Source: Nocardioides sp. zg-1228 (GTDB lineage Bacteria > Actinomycetota > Actinomycetes > Propionibacteriales > Nocardioidaceae). Taken from it: a stretch of DNA of 64,000 nucleotides. The DNA lies in contig NZ_CP070961.1 in assembly GCF_017086465.1 (NCBI RefSeq), positions 1,922,001-1,986,000 on the forward strand, in the 5' to 3' direction. The notes under the pieces are model-generated. The model was not told the origin of the DNA. It did not search any database and worked only from the letters and a program-made list of their open reading frames with translations. A program made the position numbers and the translations under genes. This document shows, piece after piece, positions 37,848-47,757 of this stretch (position 1 is its first letter; the number at the start of each line of letters is the position of its first letter).

Positions 37848-38857
37848 GCCCCGTGCCCGACCCGACCCCCACCCCGGCCCCCACGAGCCCGACGCCCGAG
37901 CGCGCGCCGCGGCGACCGTCGTACGGCCGGATGCGCAGGGACCGCATCGACGCCCTCGCCACGGCGGGCACCGTCGACGACGAGCCCGGCGTCTCCCTCA
38001 TCCGCAGCGCCTGGAAGCGACTGCGACGCAACCCGATCTTCATCCTCGGGCTCGTGATCACGGTGGCCTTCGTCGTGCTCGCGATCATCTCGCCGTGGCT
38101 CGCGCCGTGGGACCCCACCGCGCGGCCGCTGCTCGACAAGGTGCGACCGCAGTCCAACCCCGTGCCGGGCCCCGAGGCCGGCCACCTGCTCGGCGCGGAC
38201 GACCGCGGGCGCGACCTGCTCTCCCGCCTGCTCGTCGGCAGCCGCCAGACCCTCATCGTGGGCGTGTTCGCCACGCTGTTCGGGCTCATCGGCGGCCTGA
38301 CGCTCGGCACGATCGCCGGTGCCATCGGCGGCTGGGTCGACGCGGTCGTGATGCGCATCGTCGACGTGATGCTGTCGATCCCGTCGCTGCTCCTGGCCTT
38401 CACGGTCGCCTCGCTCGCCCGCGAGCCGAGCCAGTGGACGCTGATCATCGCCATCGCGATCATCCAGGTGCCGGTCTTCGCGCGCCTGCTGCGCGGCTCG
38501 ATGCTCGCGCAGCGCGGCAGCGACCACGTGCTCGCCGCGCGGTCGCTGGGGGTGCGACCGAGCTCGATCGTGTTCCGCCACATGCTGCCCAACTCGCTCG
38601 GACCGGTGATCGTCCAGGCCACGCTCTCGCTGGCCGTGGCGATCGTCGACGCCGCTGCGCTGTCCTTCCTCGGCCTCGGCAACCCCGACCAGCGACAGCC
38701 CGAGTGGGGGCAGATGCTCGGCCTCGCCCAGGACTATATCTCCGAGGCCCCGCACCTGGCGTTCTACCCGGCCGGGTGCATCATCGTCGTCGCGCTGGGC
38801 TTCACGCTCATGGGGGAGTCCCTCCGCGAGGCGCTCGATCCGAAGTCGAGGAGGTGA
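37844..38857 (+). CDS. peptide ABC transporter permease (DppC-like)
   Basis: A 337-residue DppC/OppC-type permease. A Pro/Thr-rich N-terminal extension of about 55 residues precedes the first helix (FILGLVITVAFVVLAII). The family pattern HLLGADDRGRDLLSRLLVGSR is near residue 120. The EAA loop is AARSLGVRPSSIVFRHMLPN near residue 235. The C-terminus keeps LGFTLMGESLREALDPKSRR. The GTG at 37844 overlaps the dppB-like stop; a GTG at 37853 is possible. Confidence 0.94.
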   Translation: MSPVPDPTPTPAPTSPTPERAPRRPSYGRMRRDRIDALATAGTVDDEPGVSLIRSAWKRLRRNPIFILGLVITVAFVVLAIISPWLAPWDPTARPLLDKVRPQSNPVPGPEAGHLLGADDRGRDLLSRLLVGSRQTLIVGVFATLFGLIGGLTLGTIAGAIGGWVDAVVMRIVDVMLSIPSLLLAFTVASLAREPSQWTLIIAIAIIQVPVFARLLRGSMLAQRGSDHVLAARSLGVRPSSIVFRHMLPNSLGPVIVQATLSLAVAIVDAAALSFLGLGNPDQRQPEWGQMLGLAQDYISEAPHLAFYPAGCIIVVALGFTLMGESLREALDPKSRR

Positions 38858-38862
38858 TCTCG

Positions 38863-39882
38863 ATGACCCAGTCCCTGCACCAGCCCGTTCGCTCGGCGGC
38901 GTCCGGCGAGCCGCTGCTCTCCGTGCGCGACCTGCGCGTCACGTTCACCCGGCACGGCGAGCAGCCGTTCCGGGCGGTCGACGGCGTGAGCTTCGACGTC
39001 CGCCCCGGACAGACCGTCGGCCTGGTCGGCGAGTCCGGATGCGGAAAGTCGGTCACGTCGCTCGCGATCATGGGCCTGCTGCCCGGCCGCGGCAACACCG
39101 TCGAGGGACAGGCGTTCTTCGACGGTGAGGACCTGCTCACGCTGTCGCCGTCGCAGATGCGCGACCGCCGCGGGGCCGACATCGCGATGATCTTCCAGGA
39201 CCCGCTGTCCTCGCTCAACCCCGTCGTGACGATCGGTCGCCAGGTCACCGAGGTGATGGAGCGCCACCAGGGCCTCAGCCGCAAGGCGGCCACCCCGAAG
39301 GCAGCCGACCTGCTCGACCGCGTCGGCATCCCCGACCCCAAGGCCCGGCTGATCAACTACCCCCACCAGCTCAGCGGCGGGATGCGCCAGCGGGCGCTGA
39401 TCGCGATGGCGCTGGCCTGCAACCCGCGGCTGCTCATCGCCGACGAGCCGACGACCGCCCTCGACGTGACGATCCAGGCCCAGATCCTGGCGCTGCTCAA
39501 GGAGCTCGTGGTCGACACCGGCACCGCGCTCGTGATGATCACCCACGACCTCGGCGTCGTCGCCGGGCTGTGCGACGAGGTCAACGTGCTCTACGGCGGC
39601 AAGGTCGTCGAGCGTGGCGGTCGCCACGGCCTCTTCGCCCGCCCGCGCCACCCCTACACGGTCGGCCTGCTCCACTCCATCCCGCGCCTCGACGCCCCAC
39701 GCGGGGAGAAGCTCGACCCCGTCCCGGGGTCGGTCGCCGACAACCTGCCGTGGGACTCCGCGTGCGCGTTCGCCCCGCGCTGCGCCAACCGGGTCGACGT
39801 CTGCACCGAGGAGACGCCCCAGTGGGAGGGCGACCAGGTGGTCGGGTTCCGCTGCTTCAACCCCGAGGGAGGCGTCCGATGA
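38863..39882 (+). CDS. peptide ABC transporter ATPase (DppD-like)
   Basis: A 339-residue ABC ATPase of the DppD/OppD type. Walker A is [13 protein letters not shown] near residue 62, Q-loop in [12 protein letters not shown], signature [15 protein letters not shown], Walker [15 protein letters not shown], switch His in MITHDLGVV. The C-terminal oligopeptide-transporter extension keeps a Cys cluster [14 protein letters not shown] which in relatives holds an iron-sulfur cluster. The ATG follows the dppC-like gene after 5 nt and overlaps the next gene. Confidence 0.95.
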   Translation: MTQSLHQPVRSAASGEPLLSVRDLRVTFTRHGEQPFRAVDGVSFDVRPGQTVGLVGESGCGKSVTSLAIMGLLPGRGNTVEGQAFFDGEDLLTLSPSQMRDRRGADIAMIFQDPLSSLNPVVTIGRQVTEVMERHQGLSRKAATPKAADLLDRVGIPDPKARLINYPHQLSGGMRQRALIAMALACNPRLLIADEPTTALDVTIQAQILALLKELVVDTGTALVMITHDLGVVAGLCDEVNVLYGGKVVERGGRHGLFARPRHPYTVGLLHSIPRLDAPRGEKLDPVPGSVADNLPWDSACAFAPRCANRVDVCTEETPQWEGDQVVGFRCFNPEGGVR

Positions 39883-41018
39883 CGGAGCCGGCACGAGGCA
39901 CGGGGGAGTCCGACGTCCTCGTCGAGGTCCGTGGCCTCGAGGTGCACTTCCCGATCAAGAGCGGCCTGCTGTTCGACCGCACGGTCGGCCACGTGCGCGC
40001 CGTCGACGGCGTCGACCTGGTCATCCGCCGCGGCGAGACCTACGGCCTGGTGGGCGAGTCGGGGTGCGGCAAGTCCACGCTCGGCAAGGCCATCCTCAAC
40101 CTCGAGCCGCCCACGGCCGGCTCGGTGGTCTTCGACGGCACCGACATCGCCTCGCTCAAGGGCGAGGCGCTGCGGCGCGAGCGCAAGCGCTTCCAGATGG
40201 TGTTCCAGGACCCGATGTCGAGCCTCGACCCCCGTCAGACCGTGGAGTCGCTCGTGCTCGAGGGGATGCGCGCCCACGGCATGGCCGACGACAAGGCGAA
40301 GACCCACGCCCGCCTCCGCGAGCTGATGTCGGCGGTCGGACTGCCGCCCGCGGCGCTCAGCAAGTACCCCCACGAGTTCTCCGGCGGCCAGCGCCAGCGC
40401 ATCGGGATCGCCCGGGCCCTGTCCGTGGGACCCGACCTCATCGTCGCCGACGAGCCGGTCAGCGCGCTCGACGTCTCGATCCAGGCGCAGGTCATCAACC
40501 TGCTCCAGGACCTCCAGGACGAGCTCGGCCTGACCTACCTGGTGGTCGCCCACGACCTCGCGGTCGTGCGTCACATCAGCGACCGGATCGGCGTGATGTA
40601 CCTCGGCGGGCTCGTCGAGGAGTCCGGCGCCGCCGAGCTCTACGACGTGCCGCTGCACCCCTACACGCGCGCGCTGATGTCGGCGGTGCCGGTGCCCGAC
40701 CCGCTGGTCGAGGACTCGCGCGAGCAGATCCTGCTCACCGGCGACCTGCCCTCGCCCGCCAACCCGCCGACCGGGTGCCGCTTCCACACGCGCTGCCCGT
40801 GGCGGCAGGAGACGCGCTGCGACACCGAGCGTCCCCAGCTGCGCGTCGTGGAGGTCGAGGGCGCCTCGTCCGACCACCGCGTCGCGTGCCACTTCGCCGA
40901 GGAGATCGCCGCGGGCACGATCCAGCCGCACCGCGTCGACGCCGAGCTGGTGACCGAGGGGCTGGGCGCGATCGACGCGGGTCCCACGACGCCTCCCGAC
41001 GCGTACGTCACGCCCTGA
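39879..41018 (+). CDS. peptide ABC transporter ATPase (DppF-like)
   Basis: A 379-residue ABC ATPase of the DppF/OppF type. Walker A is [13 protein letters not shown] near residue 56, Q-loop in [13 protein letters not shown], signature [15 protein letters not shown], Walker [15 protein letters not shown], and switch His in VVAHDLAVV. The C-terminus has the Cys cluster [15 protein letters not shown] and a further 40-residue tail. The ATG overlaps the dppD-like stop (ATGA). It completes the peptide importer with the preceding ATPase. Confidence 0.95.
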   Translation: MTEPARGTGESDVLVEVRGLEVHFPIKSGLLFDRTVGHVRAVDGVDLVIRRGETYGLVGESGCGKSTLGKAILNLEPPTAGSVVFDGTDIASLKGEALRRERKRFQMVFQDPMSSLDPRQTVESLVLEGMRAHGMADDKAKTHARLRELMSAVGLPPAALSKYPHEFSGGQRQRIGIARALSVGPDLIVADEPVSALDVSIQAQVINLLQDLQDELGLTYLVVAHDLAVVRHISDRIGVMYLGGLVEESGAAELYDVPLHPYTRALMSAVPVPDPLVEDSREQILLTGDLPSPANPPTGCRFHTRCPWRQETRCDTERPQLRVVEVEGASSDHRVACHFAEEIAAGTIQPHRVDAELVTEGLGAIDAGPTTPPDAYVTP

Positions 41019-41023
41019 CGAGG

Positions 41024-41938
41024 TCAGTCGGCGGACTCGTCGGCCGAGGCGTCGGTGACGGGCGGGGTGGGAGCGGGGAGGGGCGGGATCGTGCCGCCCT
41101 TGGTCGGGCAGTGCTGGTGGAAGGAGCACCAGTCGCACAGCCGCGACGGGCTCGGCCGCCAGTCGCCGGACTCGCGGGCGGCCTGGATCGCCCGCCACAC
41201 CGCCTCGACCTTGCGCTCGGTGGCGCGGAGGTCGTCCTCGTCGGGCTCGTAGCGCAGGATCTCGCCGTTGCCGAGGTAGATCAGCTGGAGCACCGACGGC
41301 ACGACGCCGCGCAGCCGCCAGAGGACCAGGGCGTAGAACCGCATCTGGAACAGGGCCTTGGCCTCGTAGCCCTCGCCGGGGCTGCGACCGGTCTTGTAGT
41401 CGACCACCCTGATCCGGCCGTCGGGAGCGACGTCGACCCGGTCGACGAAGCCGCGTAGCAGCAGTCGCGAGTCGAGAAGCGTCTCCACGTAGAGCTCGCG
41501 CTCGGCCGGCTCGAGGCGCCGGGGGTCCTCGAGGTCGAAGTAGCGCGCCAGCACCGTGCGACAGGACGCCAGCCACGCCGCCACGTCGGGGCCCTCGCCG
41601 CCGAACATCGCGCCCAGGTCGGGCTCGGCCTCCAGCAGCGCCTCCCACGCCGGCTCGAGCATGTCGTCGGCGCGCGCGGGGGTGCGGTCGGGGGCGGGGA
41701 GGTCGAAGAGGTCCTCCAGCACCTTGTGCACGACCGTGCCGCGCACGGCGTCGGGCGACGGCTCCTCGGGCAGCCGGTCGATCGTGCGGAAGCGGTACAT
41801 CAGGGGACAGGCCATGAAGTCGCCTGCCCGGCTGGGCGAGATCGCGCCCAGCACGTCCACACCGTCCACCGGTGTCGAGACCCGCTCGGCGGGGGACTCG
41901 GTCACGGCATCGGTGGGAGCGGCAAGCGGGTTCGTCAT
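41024..41938 (-). CDS. RecB-like PD-(D/E)XK nuclease with Fe-S cysteines
   Basis: A 304-residue nuclease of the RecB/Cas4-like type (PD-(D/E)xK). Active-site parts are His in GTVVHKVLEDLF, Asp in GFVDRVDVAP, and the D-x-K motif in RVVDYKTGRSP, followed by QMRFYA. Four Cys residues (FMACPL near residue 43 and CDWCSFHQHC near the end) suit an Fe-S cluster as in AddB and Cas4. Not linked to cas genes here. The ATG at 41938 lies 10 nt after a minus-strand TAGGGT. Likely a DNA-repair nuclease. Confidence 0.9.
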   Translation of the reverse strand: MTNPLAAPTDAVTESPAERVSTPVDGVDVLGAISPSRAGDFMACPLMYRFRTIDRLPEEPSPDAVRGTVVHKVLEDLFDLPAPDRTPARADDMLEPAWEALLEAEPDLGAMFGGEGPDVAAWLASCRTVLARYFDLEDPRRLEPAERELYVETLLDSRLLLRGFVDRVDVAPDGRIRVVDYKTGRSPGEGYEAKALFQMRFYALVLWRLRGVVPSVLQLIYLGNGEILRYEPDEDDLRATERKVEAVWRAIQAARESGDWRPSPSRLCDWCSFHQHCPTKGGTIPPLPAPTPPVTDASADESAD

Positions 41939-42032
41939 GGCTCGGCTCACCCTAGGCGAGGCGTACGACACCGGAGGTCCCGGCGCGCAGCGGCGGACGG
42001 CCGCTGTGGGCGGGGTTCGTTAGGGTTCAGAC

Positions 42033-43202
42033 GTGGCCGACCCGACCGAACCAGCCCCCGCCGACGCACGCCGTCAGGCGGCGCCCCGCGCCCCGGGCAC
42101 CTTCCGGATCGGGTCGATCGCCGGCATCGACGTGCTGATCACCACCTCGTGGTTCGTCATCGCGCTGCTGATCTCCGTCGCGTTCGGTCCACGGATCGAG
42201 GCGGTCGAGCCGGGCCTCGGGTTCTGGAAGTACGTCGCGGGCTTCGTGTTCGCGGTCGTGCTCTACCTCTCCGTGCTGCTCCACGAGGCGTCCCACGCCG
42301 TCGTCGCCCAACGCCTCGGCTACGGCGTCAACTCGATCACGCTCCACTTCCTGGGCGGCATGACCGAGATCGACGGCACGTCCCGCACGCCCCGCCACGA
42401 GTTCTGGATCGCCGTGGTCGGCCCGCTCACCTCGCTCGGGGTCGGCCTCGTCGCGGGTGCGGCGTGGCTGGTGCTCCCCGACGGGCTCGTGGGCATGGCG
42501 GTGGGCGGCCTGGCCGCGTCCAACCTGCTGATCGGCGTGCTCAACCTCGTGCCCGGGCTCCCGCTCGACGGGGGCCGGGTGCTCAAGGCGGCCGTGTGGG
42601 GTGCCAGCGGCGATCCGCACCGCGGCACCATCGTCGCGGGGTGGGGCGGCCGGGTCACCGCGTTGGCCCTGCTCGCGTGGCCGCTCGTGATGGAGCCGTT
42701 GACCGGGACGACGCCCACCGTCCTCGACATCGTGCTCGTCTTCGTCGTCGGCCTGTTCCTGTGGACGGGCGCGACGGCCGCGATGGCGCACGCCCAGCTC
42801 CGACGCCGCCTGCCCGACCTGGTCGCCCGGCCGCTCGCCCGGCGTACGCTCACCGTCCCCGAGGACCTCCCCCTCGCCGAGGCCGTGCGCCGCGCCCAGG
42901 AGGCACAGGCCGGCAGCATCGTCACCGTCGCCGCCGACGGCACGCCCGTGGGCATCGTCAGCGAGGCGGCCGTGACGGCCATGCCCGCCGACCGGCGTCC
43001 GTGGGTCGCGGTGTCCGCGGTGGCGCGCACGATGGAGGACGGGCTGATGCTGCCCGCCACGGTGGCCGGCGAGGACCTCGTCATGGCGATCAGCCGCCGC
43101 CCGGCCGAGGAGTACCTGCTCGTCGAGGACGACGGCCGCATCTACGGCGTGCTGGCCACCGCCGACGTCGACCGGGCGTTCCGCGAGAACGCCCGCCGCT
43201 GA
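42033..43202 (+). CDS. site-2 protease with CBS domains
   Basis: A 389-residue membrane metalloprotease of the M50/site-2 family. The zinc site HEASH (His84, Glu85, His88) sits in a membrane helix and the NLVPGLPLDGGRVLKA segment supplies the third ligand Asp. About five to six helices precede a cytoplasmic pair of CBS-like domains (about residues 270-389), possibly sensing adenine nucleotides. TAGGGT (42021-42026) ends 6 nt before the GTG. Substrate unknown; relatives cleave anti-sigma factors. Confidence 0.92.
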   Translation: MADPTEPAPADARRQAAPRAPGTFRIGSIAGIDVLITTSWFVIALLISVAFGPRIEAVEPGLGFWKYVAGFVFAVVLYLSVLLHEASHAVVAQRLGYGVNSITLHFLGGMTEIDGTSRTPRHEFWIAVVGPLTSLGVGLVAGAAWLVLPDGLVGMAVGGLAASNLLIGVLNLVPGLPLDGGRVLKAAVWGASGDPHRGTIVAGWGGRVTALALLAWPLVMEPLTGTTPTVLDIVLVFVVGLFLWTGATAAMAHAQLRRRLPDLVARPLARRTLTVPEDLPLAEAVRRAQEAQAGSIVTVAADGTPVGIVSEAAVTAMPADRRPWVAVSAVARTMEDGLMLPATVAGEDLVMAISRRPAEEYLLVEDDGRIYGVLATADVDRAFRENARR

Positions 43203-43237
43203 GGGGAATCCGGCCTCCTGACACTAGGGTGCGGGCC

Positions 43238-44230
43238 ATGTCCGAGCCGTCCGAGCCCTCTCCCGACGTCCCCGCCGAGGCATGGTCCGGCGTCCACCGC
43301 GGCCCCCTGCGCGTGGGCGAGTGGGTGCGCCTGACCGACCAGAAGGGCCGCAAGCACAACTTCGAGCTGGTCGCCGGCAAGCGGTTCTTCTCCAACAAGG
43401 GCCACCTCGACCACGACGACATGATCGGTCGCGACGAGGGCTTCACCGTCACCTCGTCGGCCGGCGGGCAGTACCTCGTCTTCCGGCCGCTGCTCAACGA
43501 GTTCGTGGTCTCGATGCCGCGCGGTGCGGCGGTCGTCTACCCCAAGGACGCGGCGCAGATCGTCGCGCTGGCCGACATCTACCCCGGGGCCCGCGTGGTG
43601 GAGGCGGGGGCCGGGTCGGGGGCGCTGACCTGCTCGCTGCTGCGCGCCGTGGGTCCGTGGGGACGGGTCACGTCGTTCGAGCTGCGCTCGGAGTTCGCCG
43701 AGGTCGCCCGCCGCAACGTGCACCAGTTCTTCTCCGCTCCCGACGGGCAGACCCACCCCGCGTGGGACCTGCGCCTCGGTGACCTCAAGGAGGGCCTGCC
43801 GGCCCTCGGCGGCCAGGTGGACCGGGTCATCCTCGACATGCTCGACCCCTGGAACTGCGTCGACGTCGTCGCCGACGCCCTGGTGCCCGGCGGGATCGTC
43901 TGTGCCTACGTCGCCACCACGACGCAGCTGTCCCGGGTGGTCGAGACGCTGCGCACCCACGGCGGCTTCACCGAGCCGCAGCCGTGGGAGTCCATGGTCC
44001 GCGACTGGCACGTCGAGGGGCTCGCTGTGCGGCCGGGCCACAAGATGATCGGACACACGGCGTTCCTGGTCACCGCGCGACGCATGGCCCCGGGGGCGAA
44101 GCCGCCGCGCAAGACCCGGCGCCCCGCACCCGGCGCCTACGGGCCCGACTACACCGGGCCCCGCCCCGCCGACATCCCTCCGCACGAGCCGGTCGAGCAG
44201 CCCGAGGTCACCCAGCCCGACGAGGCATGA
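43238..44230 (+). CDS. trmI: tRNA (adenine-58-N1)-methyltransferase
   Basis: A 330-residue TrmI-type SAM-dependent enzyme that makes m1A58 in tRNA. An N-terminal beta domain (GEWVRLTDQKGRKHNFELVAG) is followed by the Rossmann domain with VVEAGAGSGALTCSLLRAVG near residue 125, the segment YPKDAAQIVALADIYPG, and DMLDPWNCVD. A 50-residue basic/Pro-rich tail ends the protein. TAGGGT (43225-43230) ends 7 nt before the ATG. Conserved in the arc neighbourhood of actinobacteria. Confidence 0.94.
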   Translation: MSEPSEPSPDVPAEAWSGVHRGPLRVGEWVRLTDQKGRKHNFELVAGKRFFSNKGHLDHDDMIGRDEGFTVTSSAGGQYLVFRPLLNEFVVSMPRGAAVVYPKDAAQIVALADIYPGARVVEAGAGSGALTCSLLRAVGPWGRVTSFELRSEFAEVARRNVHQFFSAPDGQTHPAWDLRLGDLKEGLPALGGQVDRVILDMLDPWNCVDVVADALVPGGIVCAYVATTTQLSRVVETLRTHGGFTEPQPWESMVRDWHVEGLAVRPGHKMIGHTAFLVTARRMAPGAKPPRKTRRPAPGAYGPDYTGPRPADIPPHEPVEQPEVTQPDEA

Positions 44231-44769
44231 GCGGGATCGAGGTCGTCGACCCCTCGCCCCGCTGGGCCGAGCAGTTCGAGGAGGTCGCCACGGGTCTGCG
44301 CGCCGCGCTGGCCGAGGTCCCGACCGCCCGGGTCGAGCACGTGGGCTCCACGTCGGTGCCCGGTCTGGCGGCCAAACCGGTGCTCGACATCGACGTCATC
44401 GTGGCGGCCGAGCACGTGGCCGCCGCTGTCGCCGCCCTGGAGTCCGTCGGACACGTCCACCGCGGAGACCTCGGCGTCACCGGCCGCGAGGCGTTCCACG
44501 CGCCCGGCCCGCCACGGCGCAACGTCTACGTGTGCACCGCCGGCACCCTGCACGTGCGCAACCACCTCGCGGTCCGCGACGTGCTGCGCACCCGCGACGA
44601 CCTGCGCGACGCGTACGCCGCCGTCAAGCGCGCCCTCGCGGCGGAGCCCGGGATGGACATCGACTCCTACCTCGCCGGGAAGTCGGCGGTGCTGCAGCAG
44701 GTGCTCGAGGCGTCCGGTCGGCTGGCCCCCGAGGAGCTCGACGAGATCCGCCGCCTCAACGGCGGGTGA
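44227..44769 (+). CDS. GrpB-family nucleotidyltransferase-like protein
   Basis: A 180-residue protein of the GrpB/UPF0157 family with a nucleotidyltransferase-like fold. The active-site-like block HVGSTSVPGLAAKPVLDIDV near residue 38 holds the G-S and D-x-D residues. The ATG overlaps the trmI stop (ATGA), implying coupling. Some relatives are fused to CoaE kinase, but the biochemical role is not established. Length is normal. Confidence 0.88.
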   Translation: MSGIEVVDPSPRWAEQFEEVATGLRAALAEVPTARVEHVGSTSVPGLAAKPVLDIDVIVAAEHVAAAVAALESVGHVHRGDLGVTGREAFHAPGPPRRNVYVCTAGTLHVRNHLAVRDVLRTRDDLRDAYAAVKRALAAEPGMDIDSYLAGKSAVLQQVLEASGRLAPEELDEIRRLNGG

Positions 44770-44871
44770 CCCGGCTCCGGCGGCGACGTCGCGAAACGGT
44801 GTGGCAACACGCGAGATATCCACTTCCGTCCCGTGGCCCGATGGGTAGTGTCGTCGGACAGGAGGTGCGAG

Positions 44872-46617
44872 ATGTCTGAGCCGACACGCGAGCAGCTTGC
44901 CACGCAGGTGCGATACCTGGAGGCGGAGGTCACCGACCTGCGCCGCCGGCTGGAGGACCTGCCCGCGCAGTCCCGCGGCCTCGAGAGCCGCCTCGCCGAC
45001 ACGCAGCGCTCCCTCGCGGCGGTCTCGAGCCAGAACGAGCGGCTCGCGCAGACGCTGCGCGACGCCCGCGACCAGATCACCACGCTCAAGGAGGAGGTCG
45101 ACCGGCTGGCGCAGCCGCCGGCGGGCTTCGGCACCTTCCTCGCCCGCAACGACGACGACTCGGTCGACGTGTTCACCGGCGGCCGCAAGCTCCGCGTCAG
45201 CGTGAGCCCGGCCGTCGAGCTCGACGGCCTGGTGCGCGGGCAGGAGGTCATGCTCAACGAGGCGCTCAACGTCGTCGCCGCGCTCGACTTCGAGCAGGTC
45301 GGCGAGGTCGTGATGCTCAAGGAGATCCTCGCCGACGGCGAGCGCGCGCTGGTGATCGCCAACGCCGACGAGGAGCGGGTCGTCCGCCTCGCCGAGCCGC
45401 TGTGCGCGGAGGACGTCACCATCCGCGCCGGCGACTCGCTGCTGCTCGACACGCGCGCCGGCTACGTCTACGAGGTCGTGCCGAAGTCGGAGGTCGAGGA
45501 GCTCGTCCTGGAGGAGGTGCCCGACATCGACTACACGCAGATCGGCGGCCTCACCACCCAGATCGACGCCATCCGCGACGCCGTCGAGCTGCCCTACCTG
45601 CACCCCGAGCTGTTCCGCGACCACGAGCTCAAGCCACCCAAGGGCGTGCTGCTCTACGGGCCCCCCGGCTGCGGCAAGACGCTGATCGCCAAGGCGGTCG
45701 CCAACTCGCTGGCCAAGAAGGTCTCCGAGCGCACCGGCGCCTCGGGCAAGTCCTACTTCCTCAACATCAAGGGCCCCGAGCTGCTCAACAAGTACGTCGG
45801 CGAGACCGAGCGCCACATCCGCCTCGTCTTCCAGCGCGCGCGGGAGAAGGCCTCGCTCGGCACGCCCGTCATCGTGTTCTTCGACGAGATGGACTCGCTC
45901 TTCCGCACCCGCGGCTCGGGCGTCTCCTCCGACGTGGAGAACACGATCGTGCCCCAGCTGCTCAGCGAGATCGACGGTGTCGAGGCGCTGGAGAACGTGC
46001 TGGTCATCGGCGCCTCCAACCGCGAGGACATGATCGACCCGGCGATCCTGCGCCCGGGACGACTCGACGTGAAGATCAAGATCGAGCGCCCCGACGCCGA
46101 GTCGGCACGCGACATCTTCTCCAAGTACCTCACCCCGACCCTGCCGCTGCACGCCGAGGACCTCGCCGAGTTCGGCCAGGACCGCACCGCCACGGTCGAC
46201 GCGATGATCCGCGCCACCGTCGAGCGGATGTACACCGAGTCGGAGGAGAACCGGTTCCTCGAGGTCACCTACGCCAACGGCGACAAGGAGGTCCTCTACT
46301 TCAAGGACTTCAACTCCGGTGCGATGATCCAGAACATCGTCGACCGCGCCAAGAAGATGGCGATCAAGGACCTCCTCGACAGCGACCTCAACCCCGCCCA
46401 GCGCGGGCTGCGGGTCCAGCACATGCTCCAGGCGTGCGTCGACGAGTTCAAGGAGAACGAGGACCTGCCCAACACCACCAACCCCGACGACTGGGCGCGG
46501 ATCTCGGGCAAGAAGGGCGAGCGGATCGTCTTCATCCGCACGCTCATCACCGGCAAGCAGGGCACCGAGCCGGGCCGGTCCATCGACACGGTCGCCAACA
46601 CCGGCCAGTACCTTTGA
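44872..46617 (+). CDS. arc: proteasomal ATPase (Arc/Mpa)
   Basis: A 581-residue AAA+ ring ATPase that recognises pupylated proteins and feeds them to the 20S core. An N-terminal coiled coil (about residues 1-50, [18 protein letters not shown]) binds Pup. Tandem OB domains follow. The AAA domain has Walker [15 protein letters not shown] near residue 265, Walker [11 protein letters not shown], and a sensor region near 385. The last residues GQYL are the proteasome-docking tail. TAGTGT (44846-44851) could be its -10. A GTG at 44833 would add 13 residues. Confidence 0.97.
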   Translation: MSEPTREQLATQVRYLEAEVTDLRRRLEDLPAQSRGLESRLADTQRSLAAVSSQNERLAQTLRDARDQITTLKEEVDRLAQPPAGFGTFLARNDDDSVDVFTGGRKLRVSVSPAVELDGLVRGQEVMLNEALNVVAALDFEQVGEVVMLKEILADGERALVIANADEERVVRLAEPLCAEDVTIRAGDSLLLDTRAGYVYEVVPKSEVEELVLEEVPDIDYTQIGGLTTQIDAIRDAVELPYLHPELFRDHELKPPKGVLLYGPPGCGKTLIAKAVANSLAKKVSERTGASGKSYFLNIKGPELLNKYVGETERHIRLVFQRAREKASLGTPVIVFFDEMDSLFRTRGSGVSSDVENTIVPQLLSEIDGVEALENVLVIGASNREDMIDPAILRPGRLDVKIKIERPDAESARDIFSKYLTPTLPLHAEDLAEFGQDRTATVDAMIRATVERMYTESEENRFLEVTYANGDKEVLYFKDFNSGAMIQNIVDRAKKMAIKDLLDSDLNPAQRGLRVQHMLQACVDEFKENEDLPNTTNPDDWARISGKKGERIVFIRTLITGKQGTEPGRSIDTVANTGQYL

Positions 46618-46624
46618 GGCCACG

Positions 46625-46996
46625 GTGGTGACGCGCGACGAGGACCTCGGTCACCGCGACATCGAGGCCGCCCTCGAGACCCGCCGCGAGCTCGGGGCCC
46701 GCTACGACGCCGAGCTCGTCGACGGGTTCGCCGAGCGGATCCACCGGGCCGTGGAGCGGCGGGTCGCCGAGGAGCGCGCGCTCGAGCATCGCCGCTCCAC
46801 GGGCAACGAGGGCGCCCGGATCCGGCAGTTCGTGCTCGGCCTCGTCTCCGTCGGCGCGGGCATCCCGATCACCGTCGCGACCACCGTCGCCACCGACGGA
46901 GGGGGCCTGCCCGCCGTGGTCGTCGCGTGGCTGGGCATCATCGGGGTCAACGCCGCCCATGCCTCCGCGGTCAACGGGCAGCGGCGCGATCCCTGA
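46625..46996 (+). CDS. small membrane protein with helical cytoplasmic part
   Basis: A 123-residue protein. The first 65 residues are charged and helical (ETRRELGARYDAELVDGFAE). Two C-terminal hydrophobic helices follow (RQFVLGLVSVGAGIPITVA and LPAVVVAWLGIIGVNAA). I do not recognise the family, though similar proteins stand near arc in other actinobacteria. The start may be the first or second of two adjoining GTG codons, 8-11 nt after the arc stop, so it is probably co-transcribed with arc. Confidence 0.75.
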   Translation: MVTRDEDLGHRDIEAALETRRELGARYDAELVDGFAERIHRAVERRVAEERALEHRRSTGNEGARIRQFVLGLVSVGAGIPITVATTVATDGGGLPAVVVAWLGIIGVNAAHASAVNGQRRDP

Positions 46997-47012
46997 CCCC
47001 TCCTGGGAGGGG
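46997..47012. terminator. short hairpin in front of the microprotein promoter
   Basis: CCCCTCC and GGAGGGG (46997-47003 and 47006-47012) form a 7-bp stem with a 2-nt turn, directly after the stop of the preceding gene and 1 nt before the TTGACG box. Either terminates upstream transcription or is an operator. Confidence 0.35.
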
Positions 47013-47040
47013 TTGACGCCGACGCGCGGACCACTAGGTT
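47013..47040 (+). promoter_or_regulatory. near-consensus promoter of the 25-residue gene
   Basis: TTGACG (47013-47018) and TAGGTT (47035-47040) with 16-nt spacing. The ATG follows 6 nt later, so transcription probably begins at or next to the start codon. Confidence 0.6.
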
Positions 47041-47046
47041 GTGCGG

Positions 47047-47124
47047 ATGCGAACCATCCTGATCATCGTCGTCGTCGTCGTTGTCGTGCTCTTCCTCGTC
47101 GGGTTCCTCCGCCGCGGCCGCTGA
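47047..47124 (+). CDS. 25-residue single-helix membrane microprotein
   Basis: A 25-residue peptide: MRTILII, a run of Val/Leu/Phe making one transmembrane helix (residues 4-20), and the basic end FLRRGR. The N-terminus would face out or in depending on the Arg balance; the C-terminal Arg cluster favours a cytoplasmic C-terminus. A good promoter (TTGACG, TAGGTT) lies directly in front and the spacing to the ATG is that of a leaderless gene. It is too short for usual gene calling. Function unknown; could partner the membrane protein encoded just upstream. Confidence 0.6.
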   Translation: MRTILIIVVVVVVVLFLVGFLRRGR

Positions 47125-47133
47125 CCTCGGACG

Positions 47134-47757
47134 TCAGCCGGCCCCGAGCCGGTAGACGTACGTCCAGGGCCGGGACAATCCCGGACCCGGGAGGTAGGAC
47201 TGCTCGACCTGGTCCACCCGCCAGCCGGCGTCCGCCGCGAGCGCGACGACGTCCCGGGTGAGGTGGCAGCCGCCGGCGACGGCGCGCTGCACGGGCTCGA
47301 GGCGCCGCTGCCAGCGGCGTACGGACTCCTCGGGAGCCGCACCGTGCTCCAGCGCGTGCAGCCGTCCGCCCGGGCCGACCACCCGCCTCGCCTCGCGCAG
47401 CGCCGCGACCGGGTCGGGGATCGTGCACAGGCTGAACGTCACCAGGGCGCTGTCGTGCGATCCGTCCGGCAGGTCGAGGCGCTGGCCGTCGAGCCCGGCC
47501 CGCTCGATCGGCACGTCGCCGCGCGCCCGTCGCGGCTCGGAGAGCTCCCAGCCCAGGTCGGAGGGCTCGATCGCGGTCACCGAGGTGACCGCCGGGGGAT
47601 ACCAGCGGACGTTGAGCCCGCTGCCGAAGCCGACCTCGAGCACCCGCCCGGTGAGGCCCGCGCAGGCGAGCGTGCGCAGCTCGCCCACCTCGTGGCCGCG
47701 CAGGCTCAGGTCGGTCAGTCGCGGCACCACCCGCTCGTCCCACACCCGTAGGCTCAT
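47134..47757 (-). CDS. class I SAM-dependent methyltransferase
   Basis: A 207-residue methyltransferase with the Rossmann-like fold. Motif I is [16 protein letters not shown] near residue 40, followed by the acidic residue of [10 protein letters not shown], the [15 protein letters not shown] segment, and [11 protein letters not shown]. It resembles UbiE/Coq5-like small-molecule methyltransferases; substrate unknown. The ATG is 3 nt from the dop ATG on the other strand. TACGCT (minus, 47769-47764) ends 6 nt before it and lies in dop. Its 3' end converges with the microprotein gene, 9 nt apart. Confidence 0.88.
   Translation of the reverse strand: MSLRVWDERVVPRLTDLSLRGHEVGELRTLACAGLTGRVLEVGFGSGLNVRWYPPAVTSVTAIEPSDLGWELSEPRRARGDVPIERAGLDGQRLDLPDGSHDSALVTFSLCTIPDPVAALREARRVVGPGGRLHALEHGAAPEESVRRWQRRLEPVQRAVAGGCHLTRDVVALAADAGWRVDQVEQSYLPGPGLSRPWTYVYRLGAG

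Noticed and set aside
41024..41938. Cas4 gene or CRISPR locus
   Set aside because: The RecB-like nuclease resembles Cas4 in its Fe-S cysteines, but there are no cas genes or spaced repeats anywhere in the window.
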